A stretch of 64,000 nt of DNA from JANNRR01 sp031401675 (GCA_031401675.1 JANNRR010000057.1:34218-98217); one strand, 5' to 3'; positions 17,187 to 26,206 are shown, counted from the first letter of the stretch. Notes: generated by a model from the letters alone, not told the origin. Program-made: numbers and translations.

Positions 17187-17881
17187 GCGGCGGGGGCCGT
17201 TTGCAGAGGCGACGTCAGGGCCTTTGTCATGTTCTCGGCCAGCGCTGTCAGCCGGTTCAAGAGCGGCGGCAGCATGGCGGCATCCAGCGGGGTGTGGCCC
17301 ATTTCGGCATCGCGGAAAATCAGATATCGGCCCCGGTCGGCCTCTTCGACCAGCCAGACCAGACGCAGGCCTCTGGGCGAGATCAGCAGCTCCTTTGCGC
17401 GCGGGTCGTCGAACAGGTCAAGCTGGCTGCGGACAGACTCCGGCAACGGCAGGGCCGCGTCGGAGCGCAGTGCGGCGGTGTCGGGCATGCCGGCCGGCAG
17501 CGGCTGCTGGAAGGGCAGGCGGGCAAAGTGCGAAAAGCTTTCGATCCCGGTCGGGCGCTGCATCAGGTCCCAGGTCGCGGCGACCGGCATCGGTTCGGGC
17601 AGGCTGACCAACAGCCACAGGGTCGGCAGCTTGCGGGTGGCCAGCGTGTCGGCGACCACCTGCAGATCGAACATCCGCCCCCGGTAGCGCCCCGACAGAC
17701 GGGCAAAACCGCTGGGGCCGATGCTGCGGCGCAGATCGCTGAACAGCGGCTGGCAGGCATCGAGATAGCCGGCACGCGCGGCCCGGCGGCTGGCCATGGC
17801 CAGGCGGCTGTGCCGGATCAGGCGCAGCAGCAGCGTGGCTGCGGCCAGAAGCAGGGCGGTCAGGATCAGTTTATCGAACAT
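17183..17881 (-). CDS. Membrane-anchored protein of unknown function
   Basis: A 232-aa protein with a single N-terminal hydrophobic helix (LILTALLLAAATLLLRLI) and a soluble remainder of mixed alpha/beta pattern (LPTLWLLVSLPEPMPVAATWD, KELLISPRGLRLVWLVEEADRGRYLIF). No motif or family was recognised. It lies 70 bases downstream of the 472-aa permease gene and overlaps the 90-aa gene, so it is probably part of the same transcript. The N-terminal anchor with a cytoplasmic or periplasmic domain would suit an accessory or regulatory subunit; this is inference. Confidence 0.65.
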   Translation of the reverse strand: MFDKLILTALLLAAATLLLRLIRHSRLAMASRRAARAGYLDACQPLFSDLRRSIGPSGFARLSGRYRGRMFDLQVVADTLATRKLPTLWLLVSLPEPMPVAATWDLMQRPTGIESFSHFARLPFQQPLPAGMPDTAALRSDAALPLPESVRSQLDLFDDPRAKELLISPRGLRLVWLVEEADRGRYLIFRDAEMGHTPLDAAMLPPLLNRLTALAENMTKALTSPLQTAPAA

Positions 17882-17951
17882 TGCGCCCCGGATATCTGGG
17901 CCCCGGCATGGTCAGGCTCCGCCCGGTCAATCCCGGGCGGAGCCTCCGGTG

Positions 17952-19370
17952 TCAATAGCCTGCAGGCCGGTGCCATGGCATGGTGAACTGCTTGCCGCGC
18001 GACACGAAGCGGTAGCGCCAGAAGTGGAACCACAGCGACACCACGATGTAGAACACCACCATCGCCACCAGTTGCGTGCCATAGCCGAGGAACACCGCGA
18101 AATAGGTGACGGCGCACAGGAACAACAGCACAAAGGCCGGCAGCGGGTGGAACGGATGGACATAGCCGCGCTTGATGCTGTCGAGCGGCCATTTGCGGCG
18201 GAACAGGATCATGTTGATCGGCATGAAGGTGTAACCGAGGAGGCCCGACAGGATCGAGAAGGTGATGACCTGATCCAGGGGTGCGCCGAGCGCGAACACC
18301 AGTGCTATCGGCACCAGAAAGATGATCGAGCGGTAGGGGGTGCGGTAGACCGGATGCACTGCGCCGAACCATGACGGCAGGTAGTGATCGCGCCCCATCG
18401 AGAACCAGGCCCGGCTGGCATCGTTGATGCAGCCGTTGGCCGAAGCCAGCGTGGCGAACAGCGTGCCGACGCCCAACAGCACCATCAGCCCGGTGCTGCC
18501 CGACAGCCGCGCCACGTCAAAGAGCGGCACCCCGGCCTGCCCGAGGTATTCCCACGGCATCAGGCCGACCGACACATACCAGGTCAGCGTCGCGGCGATC
18601 AGCAGCGTCATCATCCCGGCCATGGTGCCGAACGGCAGCGACCGCGACGGCGAGCGCACTTCCTCGGCCGCCTGGGTGGTGCCTTCGATGCCAAGGTAGT
18701 ACCACAGGCCGAAGTGCATCGAGGCCAGCACGCCCAGCCAGCCGTAGGGCAGATCGGTCATCAGGTCGGCATGGCGCAGCGGGCTGGTGCTGCTCCACGG
18801 TGCCAGCGCCAGGAACAGGATGATGATCGCCAGAAAGGCGATGGCGGTGATCACCAGGCTGAAATTCAGCGTCGCCAGCACGCCGCGATAGTTCAGCCAG
18901 GCCAGCGCCATGATCGACAGGATGATGAAGGGTCGCTGATCCAGGCCGGAGTGCCCGCCCATGTTGGCGACGGTATCCAAGAGGAACCCGACGGTGATGG
19001 CATTGCCCGCCTCCAGCATCGTATAGGCGAACACCAGATACAGCCCGACGTTAAAGGCCATCAGCGGGCCGATGATGTGCTTGGCCTGGGTATACTGACC
19101 GCCGGCGGCGGCAACGGTCGAGGTCACCTCGCTGTCGATCATCGCGACGCAGGTGTAAAGCACGCCCGCGAACCAGCATGAGATCAGGGCGGCATAGGCC
19201 CCGCCCTTGGCCACGCCGAAGTTCCAGCCCATGTATTCGCCGACCAGCACGATGCCGACGCCTAGCGCCCAGATGTGGGCGGGGCCAAGCACGCGCAAGA
19301 GGCCGATCTTGGTGCCGTGCGGCCCGATTCCGTCCATGGTTTTCGATGTGATGTCCGTGTTTGCCATCAT
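17952..19370 (-). CDS. APC-superfamily permease
   Basis: A 472-aa inner-membrane transporter of the APC superfamily with about twelve hydrophobic segments, including a glycine-rich early region (LRVLGPAHIWALGVGIVLVGEYMGWNFG) typical of ethanolamine/amino-acid permeases. The C-terminus ends in a basic stretch (LWFHFWRYRFVSRGKQF). It is the fourth gene of a run starting at 20230 in which the first three encode very small membrane proteins. Within a methylamine cluster, uptake of a methylated amine, or exchange of a glutamate derivative, is the reasonable guess. Confidence 0.85.
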   Translation of the reverse strand: MMANTDITSKTMDGIGPHGTKIGLLRVLGPAHIWALGVGIVLVGEYMGWNFGVAKGGAYAALISCWFAGVLYTCVAMIDSEVTSTVAAAGGQYTQAKHIIGPLMAFNVGLYLVFAYTMLEAGNAITVGFLLDTVANMGGHSGLDQRPFIILSIMALAWLNYRGVLATLNFSLVITAIAFLAIIILFLALAPWSSTSPLRHADLMTDLPYGWLGVLASMHFGLWYYLGIEGTTQAAEEVRSPSRSLPFGTMAGMMTLLIAATLTWYVSVGLMPWEYLGQAGVPLFDVARLSGSTGLMVLLGVGTLFATLASANGCINDASRAWFSMGRDHYLPSWFGAVHPVYRTPYRSIIFLVPIALVFALGAPLDQVITFSILSGLLGYTFMPINMILFRRKWPLDSIKRGYVHPFHPLPAFVLLFLCAVTYFAVFLGYGTQLVAMVVFYIVVSLWFHFWRYRFVSRGKQFTMPWHRPAGY

Positions 19371-19377
19371 CGGGCCC

Positions 19378-19545
19378 CTATAACTTGTGTTCTTCAGACA
19401 GGGCTTCCAGTTCGCCTTCCTGCGAGGAGGTCAGAACCTCCTCGGAGTAGCTGCTGTCGACCTTGAGCCAGTCCGCGATGATCAGGATGCCGAACAGGGC
19501 CGATGCGGCCCAGGCGGCATATTCTGCGATGTTCCAGATATCCAT
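19378..19545 (-). CDS. 55-aa single-span membrane protein
   Basis: A short frame encoding MDIWNIAEYAAWAASALFGI and continuing through a hydrophobic helix to an acidic tail ending EALSEEHKL. One N-terminal membrane span is followed by about 30 polar, strongly acidic residues. AGGGGGCG precedes the ATG. It sits nine bases after the 127-aa gene and seven bases before the permease gene, too tightly packed to be chance. No family was recognised; an accessory subunit of the permease is the obvious hypothesis. Confidence 0.7.
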   Translation of the reverse strand: MDIWNIAEYAAWAASALFGILIIADWLKVDSSYSEEVLTSSQEGELEALSEEHKL

Positions 19546-19554
19546 TGCCGCCCC

Positions 19555-19938
19555 CTATTTCCCTTGCCCGAACTTTTCAGCGATTACCTGCCGGTATTCC
19601 TGATCCGACAGCCGCAGCATCAGGGCAAAGTAGCCCACCACCACCACCACCATCACCACCAGGTTCATCGCGCTGAAGCTGTAGTCGAACCGCGCGGTGA
19701 TGATGTCGTGCGCGGCGGCGGCGTCGGCAAAGCCGAGCGCGTTCCACTGTTCGACCATCGCCGGGGTCTGGTTCAACGTCTCCCATGTCGGGGCGTCGAC
19801 CGGGTTCGGCTGCTTGGAACTGCCGGCGAGGCCAAGCCACAGCGGGATGTAGAGCGAGCCGATTGCCAGCACCATCAGCACGATCACATCGATGATCTGG
19901 CCGACCTTGCCTTGCACCGGTGGAACATAATCTGCCAT
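19555..19938 (-). CDS. 127-aa two-span membrane protein
   Basis: It starts at MADYVPPVQG. One hydrophobic segment lies near residues 15-37 (IIDVIVLMVLAIGSLYIPLWLGLAG) and another near 90-110 (MNLVVMVVVVVGYFALML), with a 50-residue polar loop between them and a basic/acidic C-terminus. It follows the 95-aa gene by four bases and precedes the 55-aa gene by nine. No family was recognised. The conserved-looking packing suggests these small proteins form part of one membrane complex with the permease. Confidence 0.7.
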   Translation of the reverse strand: MADYVPPVQGKVGQIIDVIVLMVLAIGSLYIPLWLGLAGSSKQPNPVDAPTWETLNQTPAMVEQWNALGFADAAAAHDIITARFDYSFSAMNLVVMVVVVVGYFALMLRLSDQEYRQVIAEKFGQGK

Positions 19939-19942
19939 GACC

Positions 19943-20230
19943 CTACCCTTTGGCTTTCTGCGCGGCATCCATGAACTTGATGTCGAGCCCGTAGATGAAG
20001 TCGCGGTCGTCGCGGTAGTGTTTCAGCATCGCCATAATCGCGCCGGTGTTGAACACCAGCACGATGGCACCGCCGATCAGCAGCACGACGCGCGCGCCGC
20101 CGCTGGGGGCCAGCGACCAGGTCGCCCACGCCACGAACAGCATCGCCACCCAAAGACCAGCGACAAAGGCCCATGCAATCCGCACGTCGGCCTTGTGCAT
20201 GGTCTCGATTCTGGAATCGAGATCAGCCAC
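19943..20230 (-). CDS. 95-aa two-span membrane protein (GTG start)
   Basis: The first gene of the permease operon. I start at GTG (VADLDSRIETMHK) because GGGAGGGG lies three bases upstream; no ATG upstream has a ribosome site. Two adjacent hydrophobic helices (IAWAFVAGLWVAMLFVAWATW, ARVVLLIGGAIVLVFNTGAIM) are followed by a charged tail (KHYRDDRDFIYGLDIKFMDAAQKAKG). No known family was recognised. It is divergent from mgsA across a 297-base control region rich in candidate operators. Confidence 0.68.
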   Translation of the reverse strand: MADLDSRIETMHKADVRIAWAFVAGLWVAMLFVAWATWSLAPSGGARVVLLIGGAIVLVFNTGAIMAMLKHYRDDRDFIYGLDIKFMDAAQKAKG

Positions 20231-20264
20231 TTTCCCCTCCCTTGCCCCGGCTTTGCCGGTGGTG

Positions 20265-20283
20265 TTTCGCCTGACGGCAAAAA
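20265..20283. promoter_or_regulatory. Candidate cluster operator, site C, with adjacent half-similar sites
   Basis: TTTCGCCTGACGGCAAAAA resembles the dmmD site. Two weaker copies, TATTGCCTGCAAGAAA (20285-20300) and, on the minus strand, GCATTGCCTGCGAAA (20336-20350), lie next to it. All are in the divergent mgsA / permease-operon promoter. Confidence 0.45.
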
Positions 20284-20420
20284 TTATTGCCTGCAAGAAA
20301 CGCTTGGTGCGACATTCTGTCAAGGACTGTGTCGGTTTCGCAGGCAATGCGACATTACTTTGTGCGGTCTGGAAACAGTTCCGCAACATTCGGCAGGGCA
20401 GCAGTGCAGCGGTCCGCCAC

Positions 20421-20464
20421 TTTTGCCTAGAAAGAAAAAAACATTCCTGATAGTTGATAGGAAT
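20421..20464. promoter_or_regulatory. Candidate operator sites upstream of mgsA
   Basis: TTTTGCCTAGAAAGAAAAAA (20421-20440) fits the TTTTnCCT...AAAA pattern. ATTCCT (20443-20448) and AGGAAT (20459-20464) form an inverted repeat around GATAGTTGAT. They are 64-107 bases upstream of the mgsA ATG. Confidence 0.4.
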
Positions 20465-20527
20465 TCCCCGTCAGGCCGCAGCAGCCAGTTCAAGGGCCAA
20501 CTCGGGGGCCAAATCAGGGGGTGGGTC

Positions 20528-21424
20528 ATGTGCGGCATTGTTGGATTGTTCCTGAAGGACAAGGCGCTGGAGCCGAAGCTGGGCGCGATGCTGACGGACA
20601 TGCTGATCACCATGACCGACCGCGGGCCCGACAGCGCCGGGATCGCGATCTATGGCGGGGCCGGTGACGGGCTGGGCAAGATCACGGTGCAGTCGGCCAA
20701 TCCGGGCGCTGATTTTGCAGCGCTGGATCAGGATTTGCACGATGCCCTGGGCGTGCCGGTGCTGATGCTGGTGAAAAGCACGCATGCCGTGCTGGAGATG
20801 CCGCTGGACCAGATGACGGCGGCGCGGTCGGCGCTGGCGCACCTGCGGCCCGGGGTCAAGGTGATGAGCGCGGGCGATGCCCTGGAGATCTACAAGGAGG
20901 TCGGCCAGCCGCGCGACGTCGCGGCGCGGTTTGACCTGAGCAAGATGCACGGCACACATGGCATCGGCCATACCCGCATGGCCACCGAATCGGCGGTCAC
21001 CACCATGGGCGCGCATCCGTTTTCGACCGGGCCGGACCAGTGTCTGGTGCACAACGGCAGCCTGTCCAACCACAACGGGTTGCGGCGCGAACTGATCCGC
21101 GAGGGCATGACGTTCGAGACGCAGAACGATACCGAGGTTGCCGCCGCCTATGTCAGCCACAAGCTGAAGCAGGGGATGAATCTGGGGCAGGCGCTGGAGG
21201 CGGGGCTGAAGGATCTTGACGGGTTTTATACCTTTGTCGTCGGCACCAGGGACGGCTTTGGCGTGGTGCGCGACCCGATTGCCTGCAAACCCGCCGTGAT
21301 GGCGGAAACCGATCAGTACGTTGCCTTCGGCTCGGAATACCGCGCCATGGTCAACCTGCCGGGGATCGAAACCGCCCGCGTCTGGGAACCCGAACCCGCC
21401 ACCGTCTACTTCTGGAACCACTGA
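20528..21424 (+). CDS. mgsA: N-methylglutamate synthase subunit A (class II glutamine amidotransferase-like)
   Basis: A 298-aa Ntn-type amidotransferase domain protein. It begins MCGIVGLF, so removal of Met exposes the catalytic N-terminal Cys. TRMATES and HNGSLSNHNGLR are the expected substrate-pocket blocks. In the N-methylglutamate pathway it would take gamma-glutamylmethylamide rather than glutamine and release methylamine to the partner subunits. The frame is open upstream, but MCGIVG fixes the start. mgsB begins one base after the stop. Annotation as glutamate synthase GltB domain 1 alone would miss the context. Confidence 0.9.
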   Translation: MCGIVGLFLKDKALEPKLGAMLTDMLITMTDRGPDSAGIAIYGGAGDGLGKITVQSANPGADFAALDQDLHDALGVPVLMLVKSTHAVLEMPLDQMTAARSALAHLRPGVKVMSAGDALEIYKEVGQPRDVAARFDLSKMHGTHGIGHTRMATESAVTTMGAHPFSTGPDQCLVHNGSLSNHNGLRRELIREGMTFETQNDTEVAAAYVSHKLKQGMNLGQALEAGLKDLDGFYTFVVGTRDGFGVVRDPIACKPAVMAETDQYVAFGSEYRAMVNLPGIETARVWEPEPATVYFWNH

Positions 21425-21425
21425 C

Positions 21426-22109
21426 ATGCAGACCTTCGACCTTGCCGCGCGGGGGTTGCGCGAACTGAACCAGACCTTGCATTCGTTGCAGGGCACCACC
21501 AACCAGACGGCGTGGGAGATTGTGAACACCAAGGGCTCGCATTCGATTGCCGTCGGCGTCGATGCGCCGTTGGACATCACCGTGCATGGCACCACCGGCT
21601 ACTACTGCGCCGGCATGAACAAGCAGGCGACAATCCGCATCAAGGGCAATGCCGGACCGGGCGTGGCCGAAAACATGATGAGCGGTTCGGTGATTATCGA
21701 CGGCGATGCCAGTCAATATGCCGGGGCCACCGGGCGCGGCGGGTTGCTGGTGATCAAGGGCAATGCCTCGTCTCGCTGCGGGATTTCGATGAAGGGGATC
21801 GAGATCGTGGTGCATGGCAATATCGGGCATATGTCGGCCTTCATGGCGCAGACCGGGGCTTTGGTCGTGTGCGGCGATGCGGGCGAGGCTTTGGGCGATT
21901 CACTTTATGAGGCGCGGCTTTATGTGCGCGGGTCGGTGAAATCGCTGGGTGCCGACTGCATCGAAAAAGCGATGCGCCCGGAGCATCTGGCGCAACTGGC
22001 CGATCTGCTGAAGCGTGGCGAGTCGGATGCCGATCCCTCGGAGTTCAAACGCTACGGCTCGGCCCGGAAGCTGTACAACTTCAACATCGACAACGCGGCG
22101 GCCTATTGA
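21426..22109 (+). CDS. mgsB: N-methylglutamate synthase subunit B (GXGXG domain, GltB C-terminal-like)
   Basis: A 227-aa protein made of the right-handed beta-helix GXGXG domain of glutamate synthases. Repeated G-x-x-G-x-x-x-G turns are visible (TGYYCAGMNKQATIRIKGNAG, SQYAGATGRGGLLVIKGNASS, SMKGIEIVVHGNIGHM). It has a structural or tunnelling role between MgsA and MgsC. It is one base after mgsA and is followed by mgsC one base after its own stop, so the three are tightly coupled. Confidence 0.9.
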   Translation: MQTFDLAARGLRELNQTLHSLQGTTNQTAWEIVNTKGSHSIAVGVDAPLDITVHGTTGYYCAGMNKQATIRIKGNAGPGVAENMMSGSVIIDGDASQYAGATGRGGLLVIKGNASSRCGISMKGIEIVVHGNIGHMSAFMAQTGALVVCGDAGEALGDSLYEARLYVRGSVKSLGADCIEKAMRPEHLAQLADLLKRGESDADPSEFKRYGSARKLYNFNIDNAAAY

Positions 22110-22110
22110 A

Positions 22111-23436
22111 ATGAGCGATTTCCCCCACACCCCCCCGCGCAAAAGCTGGACCTTTTCGGATGACGTGAACGCCGAGATCAGGCGGGCTGCGGCCACCGGC
22201 ATCTATGACATTCGCGGCGGCGGCGCGAAACGGCGGATCCCGCATTTCGACGATCTGCTGTTTCTCGGTGCCTCGATCAGCCGCTACCCGCTGGAGGGCT
22301 ACCGCGAGAAGTGCGACACCCGCGTGGTTCTGGGCACGCGCTTTGCGAAGAAACCGATCGAGCTGGATATTCCGATCACCATCGCGGGGATGAGTTTTGG
22401 CGCCTTGTCCGGCCCGGCCAAGGAGGCGTTGGGGCGCGGCGCCACGCTTTCCGGCACCTCGACCACCACCGGCGACGGCGGCATGACCGAGGAGGAGCGC
22501 GGGCATTCATCCAAGCTGGTGTATCAGTATCTGCCGAGCCGTTACGGGATGAACCCCGATGACCTGCGCCGCTGCGATGCGATTGAAGTGGTGGTGGGGC
22601 AAGGCGCGAAACCCGGCGGCGGCGGCATGCTGCTGGGCCAGAAGATTTCCGACCGCGTGGCGAATATGCGCAATCTGCCCAAGGGGATAGACCAGCGCTC
22701 TGCCTGCCGCCACCCCGACTGGACCGGGCCGGATGATCTGGAAATCAAGATCATGGAATTGCGCGAGATCACCGATTGGCAAAAGCCGATCTATGTGAAA
22801 ATCGGCGGGGCGCGGCCCTATTACGATACGGCGCTGGCGGTCAAGGCCGGGGCCGATGTGGTGGTTCTGGACGGGATGCAGGGCGGCACGGCGGCGACGC
22901 AGGAAGTGTTCATCGAGAATGTCGGGCAGCCGATCCTCGCCTGTATCCGGCCGGCGGTGGAGGCGTTGCAGGAACTGGGGATGCACCGCAAGGTTCAGTT
23001 GATCGTGTCGGGCGGGATCAGGACCGGGGCGGATGTGGCGAAGGCTTTGGCGTTGGGCGCTGATGCGGTTTCCATTGGCACGGCGGCTTTGATTGCGCTT
23101 GGCGATAACGATCCGCGCTGGGAAGATGAGTACCGCAAGCTCGGCACCACCCACGGCGCCTATGACGACTGGCACGAGGGCAAAGACCCCGCAGGCATCA
23201 CCACCCAGGACCCAGCGCTGATGGCGCGGTTTGATCCGGTCGAAGGCGGGCGGCGATTGAAGAACTACCTGAAGGTGCTGGCGCTGGAAACCCAGACCAT
23301 CGCGCGGGCTTGCGGCAAAAGTCATGTGCACAATCTGGAGCCGGAAGATCTGGTGGCGCTGACCATCGAAGCTGCCGCCATGGCCGGGGTGCCGTTGGCG
23401 GGTACCAACTGGATACCGGGAAAAACCGGATTCTGA
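22111..23436 (+). CDS. mgsC: N-methylglutamate synthase subunit C (FMN-binding glutamate synthase-like)
   Basis: A 441-aa FMN-dependent TIM-barrel protein of the glutamate synthase central-domain family. Recognisable segments are ITIAGMSFGALSGPAKEALGRGA, KPGGGGMLLGQKIS, YVKIGGARPYYDTALAVKAGADVVVLDGMQGGTAATQ and LIVSGGIRTGADVAKALALGADAVSIGTAAL, the FMN-phosphate site. It should condense methylamine with a 2-oxoglutarate-derived skeleton to form N-methylglutamate. The start was chosen at MSDFPHTPP, one base after the mgsB stop. Confidence 0.9.
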   Translation: MSDFPHTPPRKSWTFSDDVNAEIRRAAATGIYDIRGGGAKRRIPHFDDLLFLGASISRYPLEGYREKCDTRVVLGTRFAKKPIELDIPITIAGMSFGALSGPAKEALGRGATLSGTSTTTGDGGMTEEERGHSSKLVYQYLPSRYGMNPDDLRRCDAIEVVVGQGAKPGGGGMLLGQKISDRVANMRNLPKGIDQRSACRHPDWTGPDDLEIKIMELREITDWQKPIYVKIGGARPYYDTALAVKAGADVVVLDGMQGGTAATQEVFIENVGQPILACIRPAVEALQELGMHRKVQLIVSGGIRTGADVAKALALGADAVSIGTAALIALGDNDPRWEDEYRKLGTTHGAYDDWHEGKDPAGITTQDPALMARFDPVEGGRRLKNYLKVLALETQTIARACGKSHVHNLEPEDLVALTIEAAAMAGVPLAGTNWIPGKTGF

Positions 23437-23459
23437 CAAAAACGACGGGGAGTTCGAAA

Positions 23460-24767
23460 ATGGCGAAAGATCTGGCCGAGTACGGCAAGAAACACGGCAT
23501 CAAGTATTTCATGATCACCTATACCGACCTGTTCGGCGGCCAGCGCGCCAAGCTGGTGCCGACCGAGGCGATCAACGAACTGGCGAATGACGGCGCGGCC
23601 TTTGCCGGGTTCGCCACGCATCTGGACCTGACACCGGCGCACCCGGACATGCTGGCGATCCCCGATCCGTCCTCGGTGATCCAGCTGCCGTGGAAGCCGG
23701 AAGTGGCCTGGCTGGCCAGCAATTGCATCATGGAAGACAAGCCGGTGGATCAGGCCCCGCGCAACGTTCTGAACGCGCTGATTGCCGAGGCGGCGCAGGA
23801 AGGGCTGTACCTGAAAACCGGGGTGGAGGCGGAGTTTTTCCTGCTGACCCCGGCGGGCACCGCGATTTCGGACCCGTTCGATACCGCGTCGAAGCCCTGC
23901 TATGACCAGCAGGCGGTGATGCGACGGTATGACGTGATTGCCGAAGTGTGCGATTACATGCTGGCTTTGGGCTGGGAGCCCTATCAGAACGACCACGAGG
24001 ATGCGAACGGCCAGTTTGAGATGAACTGGAAGTATGACGATGCGCTGATCACCGCCGACAAGCATTCCTTTTTCAAGTTCATGATGAAATCGGTGGCCGA
24101 AAAGCACGGGCTGCGCGCGACCTTCATGCCCAAGCCGATCGAGGGGCTGACCGGCAACGGCTGTCACTGCCATATCTCGGTCTGGGACAAGGCGGGCAAG
24201 GTCAACGTGTTCGCCGACAAGTCGATGGAGCTGGGCCTGTCAGAGCGCGGGCGGCATTTCCTGGGCGGGATCATGAAGCATGCCTCGGCACTGGCCGCGA
24301 TCACCAACCCGACGGTCAACAGCTACAAGCGGATCAACGCGCCGCGCACCATCTCGGGGGCGACATGGGCCCCGAATACCGTGACATGGACCGGCAACAA
24401 CCGCACCCACATGGTGCGGGTGCCGGGGCCGGGGCGGTTCGAATTGCGGCTGCCGGACGGGGCGGTGAACCCCTATCTGTTGCAGGCGGTGATCATTGCC
24501 GCCGGGCTGGACGGGGTCCGGACCAGGGCGGACCCGGGGCGGCGGTATGATATCGACATGTACACGCAGGGGCATACCGTGAAGGGGGCACCGATCCTGC
24601 CGTTGAACCTCTTGGACGCGCTGCGCGAGTTTGACCGCGACAAGGTGTTGAAGTCGATGCTGGGGGCGGCGTTTTCGGCCAGCTATCTGAAGCTGAAGCA
24701 ACGGGAATGGACCAGCTATACGGCGCATTTCTCGAAGTGGGAGCATGACAACACGCTGGATATCTGA
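23460..24767 (+). CDS. gmaS: Gamma-glutamylmethylamide synthetase GmaS
   Basis: A 435-aa member of the glutamine synthetase family. It ligates methylamine to glutamate with ATP, the first step of methylamine assimilation. The family catalytic core is visible (GVEAEFFLL, NDHEDANGQFEMNWKYDDAL, GNGCHCHISVWDK, RVPGPGRFELRLPDGAVNPYL). The C-terminal ending EHDNTLDI and the position directly after mgsABC separate it from housekeeping GlnA. CGGGGAG precedes the ATG. A strong intrinsic terminator 25 bases downstream ends the mgsABC-gmaS operon. Confidence 0.93.
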   Translation: MAKDLAEYGKKHGIKYFMITYTDLFGGQRAKLVPTEAINELANDGAAFAGFATHLDLTPAHPDMLAIPDPSSVIQLPWKPEVAWLASNCIMEDKPVDQAPRNVLNALIAEAAQEGLYLKTGVEAEFFLLTPAGTAISDPFDTASKPCYDQQAVMRRYDVIAEVCDYMLALGWEPYQNDHEDANGQFEMNWKYDDALITADKHSFFKFMMKSVAEKHGLRATFMPKPIEGLTGNGCHCHISVWDKAGKVNVFADKSMELGLSERGRHFLGGIMKHASALAAITNPTVNSYKRINAPRTISGATWAPNTVTWTGNNRTHMVRVPGPGRFELRLPDGAVNPYLLQAVIIAAGLDGVRTRADPGRRYDIDMYTQGHTVKGAPILPLNLLDALREFDRDKVLKSMLGAAFSASYLKLKQREWTSYTAHFSKWEHDNTLDI

Positions 24768-24791
24768 GCCGGCGCGCGTGAAGTTCGGCAT

Positions 24792-24819
24792 GGGTGCGGG
24801 GTGAGCCTCGCACCCTTTT
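24792..24819 (+). terminator. Intrinsic terminator of mgsABC-gmaS
   Basis: GGGTGCGGGG pairs with CCTCGCACCC (one G-T wobble) across loop TGAG, followed by TTTT. Confidence 0.85.
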
Positions 24820-25005
24820 GCGTTGCGGCGAGGCGGAGCGTCCCGGCGCGGGACATTTTTTATGTGTTCAAAATCAATTGGTTGATCGGGTTGCGTTAAC
24901 GGATATTTAACCGATTGGGGCGGGATGGTGCGCAGGCGTGGTGCGCATGAATGCGGCACCTTGCGTGTCATTTTGAGGGGTCGGGCGCGGGAGGACGGAA
25001 CACAG

Positions 25006-25042
25006 AGCCTCCGGTGGGGGTACTTTGGCGAAGAAGAAGCTG
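25006..25042 (+). repeat. Dispersed repeat, copy 5 (divergent)
   Basis: GCCTCCGGTGGGGGTACTTT followed by GGCGAAGAAGAAGC. It is a variant with GTACTTT in place of GATATTT. Confidence 0.6.
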
Positions 25043-25100
25043 GACGGGGGGCGTGCCGTGCCGCAGTCTGTCGGCGGATGGGGACGCGGGAGGGTGCGGA

Positions 25101-25955
25101 ATGGCTGTGGCAATCGGGGTCAATCAGGATCAGGCCGACTATTGGAGCGCCGAACCTGGGCAGAAATGGCTGACGCACGAGGCGGCGCTGGATGCCACGT
25201 TGGCGCCGGTGCTGGAGCAGGTGCTGGCGCAGGCGGCGCTGCAACCTGGCGAGCGGGTGCTGGATATCGGTTGCGGCACCGGGGCGAGCGTGCTGGCGGT
25301 ATCAGCGCAGGTGGGCGCGCAGGGGGCGGTGCTGGGGCTGGACATTTCGGACCCGCTGCTGCGGCGCGGTGCTGTGCGGGCGGCGGGGCTGGGGCAGGCG
25401 CGGTTCCTGCTGGCCGATGCGCAGACCCATGACTTTGAACCGGTCAGCTTTGATGCGTTGATCTCGCGCTTTGGCGTGATGTTCTTTGCCGATCCGGCGG
25501 CGGCATTCGCCAACATGGCCCGCGCGCTGCGCCCCGGCGGGCGGATGGTGTTCGCGGCCTGGGCGTCGCTGGGCAAGAACCCGTACTTTGCCGTCGGGGT
25601 CGAGGCGGCGACGGCGCGTCTGGGCAAACCCGCCCCGATGCCACCGGGCCAGCCGGGGCCGATGGCGTTTCAGGATCAGGCGATGGTGTGCAATCTGTTG
25701 GCGCGGGCCGGGCTGCGGGCGATCCGGGCCGAGGAGGTGGCGCTGCACCTGACCCCGCCCGGCACCTCTGCCGAGGTGGCCAGCGTGTTGAGCCGCGTCG
25801 GCCCGACGCACCGGATCATGGCCGAACTGAACGCGACACCCGAGGATACAGCGGTGATCGAAGCCGGGATGGCGGACCGGTTTGCCACGATGGCGGGGCC
25901 GGACGGGGTGCGGATCCCGGCGGCGGTCAACATGTTTTCGGCAACGCGGGCGTAA
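25101..25955 (+). CDS. Class I SAM-dependent methyltransferase
   Basis: A 284-aa protein with the Rossmann-type SAM-binding motif I (VLDIGCGTGASVLAVS, about residues 53-68), motif II region (GAVLGLDISDPLLRRG) and a Methyltransf_11/25-like ALRPGGRMVFAAWAS block. The N-terminus (NQDQADYWSAEPGQKWLTHEAALD) is typical of a common proteobacterial subfamily annotated only as class I methyltransferase. GGAGGG precedes the ATG. It stands alone between the gmaS operon and the MBL-fold gene. The substrate is unknown, and a link with methylamine metabolism is not implied. Confidence 0.85.
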   Translation: MAVAIGVNQDQADYWSAEPGQKWLTHEAALDATLAPVLEQVLAQAALQPGERVLDIGCGTGASVLAVSAQVGAQGAVLGLDISDPLLRRGAVRAAGLGQARFLLADAQTHDFEPVSFDALISRFGVMFFADPAAAFANMARALRPGGRMVFAAWASLGKNPYFAVGVEAATARLGKPAPMPPGQPGPMAFQDQAMVCNLLARAGLRAIRAEEVALHLTPPGTSAEVASVLSRVGPTHRIMAELNATPEDTAVIEAGMADRFATMAGPDGVRIPAAVNMFSATRA

Positions 25956-26206
25956 CCGGACGCGGTGCCGCCAGGCATCCCTGCCCGCTTTCTGACCCGC
26001 CCGGCAGAATGCCGCGGATGTGATCGGCTGCGCCTGCCCCGATGCCCGAGGTCAGGTGCAACCGCTGCATTTTTCTGGTAGCCGGGGGGACAGGACGGGG
26101 CTTCAGAGCGGTCATTCCTTGGACTGGAGCCAAGCGGTGACCAAGCGCCGATCCGCGCCTGCGGCTTGCCCGGGCGAAAGCACACACCGCAACGAGGAGC
26201 GATCCG

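Larger units (their letters stand above)
24768..25100. other. Spacer with terminator and repeat, no gene
   Basis: It holds the gmaS terminator (24792-24819), an AT-rich stretch (24850-24915, with GGTTGATCGGGTTGCGTTAACGG) and repeat copy 5 (25006-25042). No coding frame is supported. Confidence 0.5.

Noticed and set aside
20528..23436. Annotation as glutamate synthase large-subunit domains
   Set aside because: Three separate short genes followed by a GmaS-type ligase fit N-methylglutamate synthase; no GltD-like small subunit is present.
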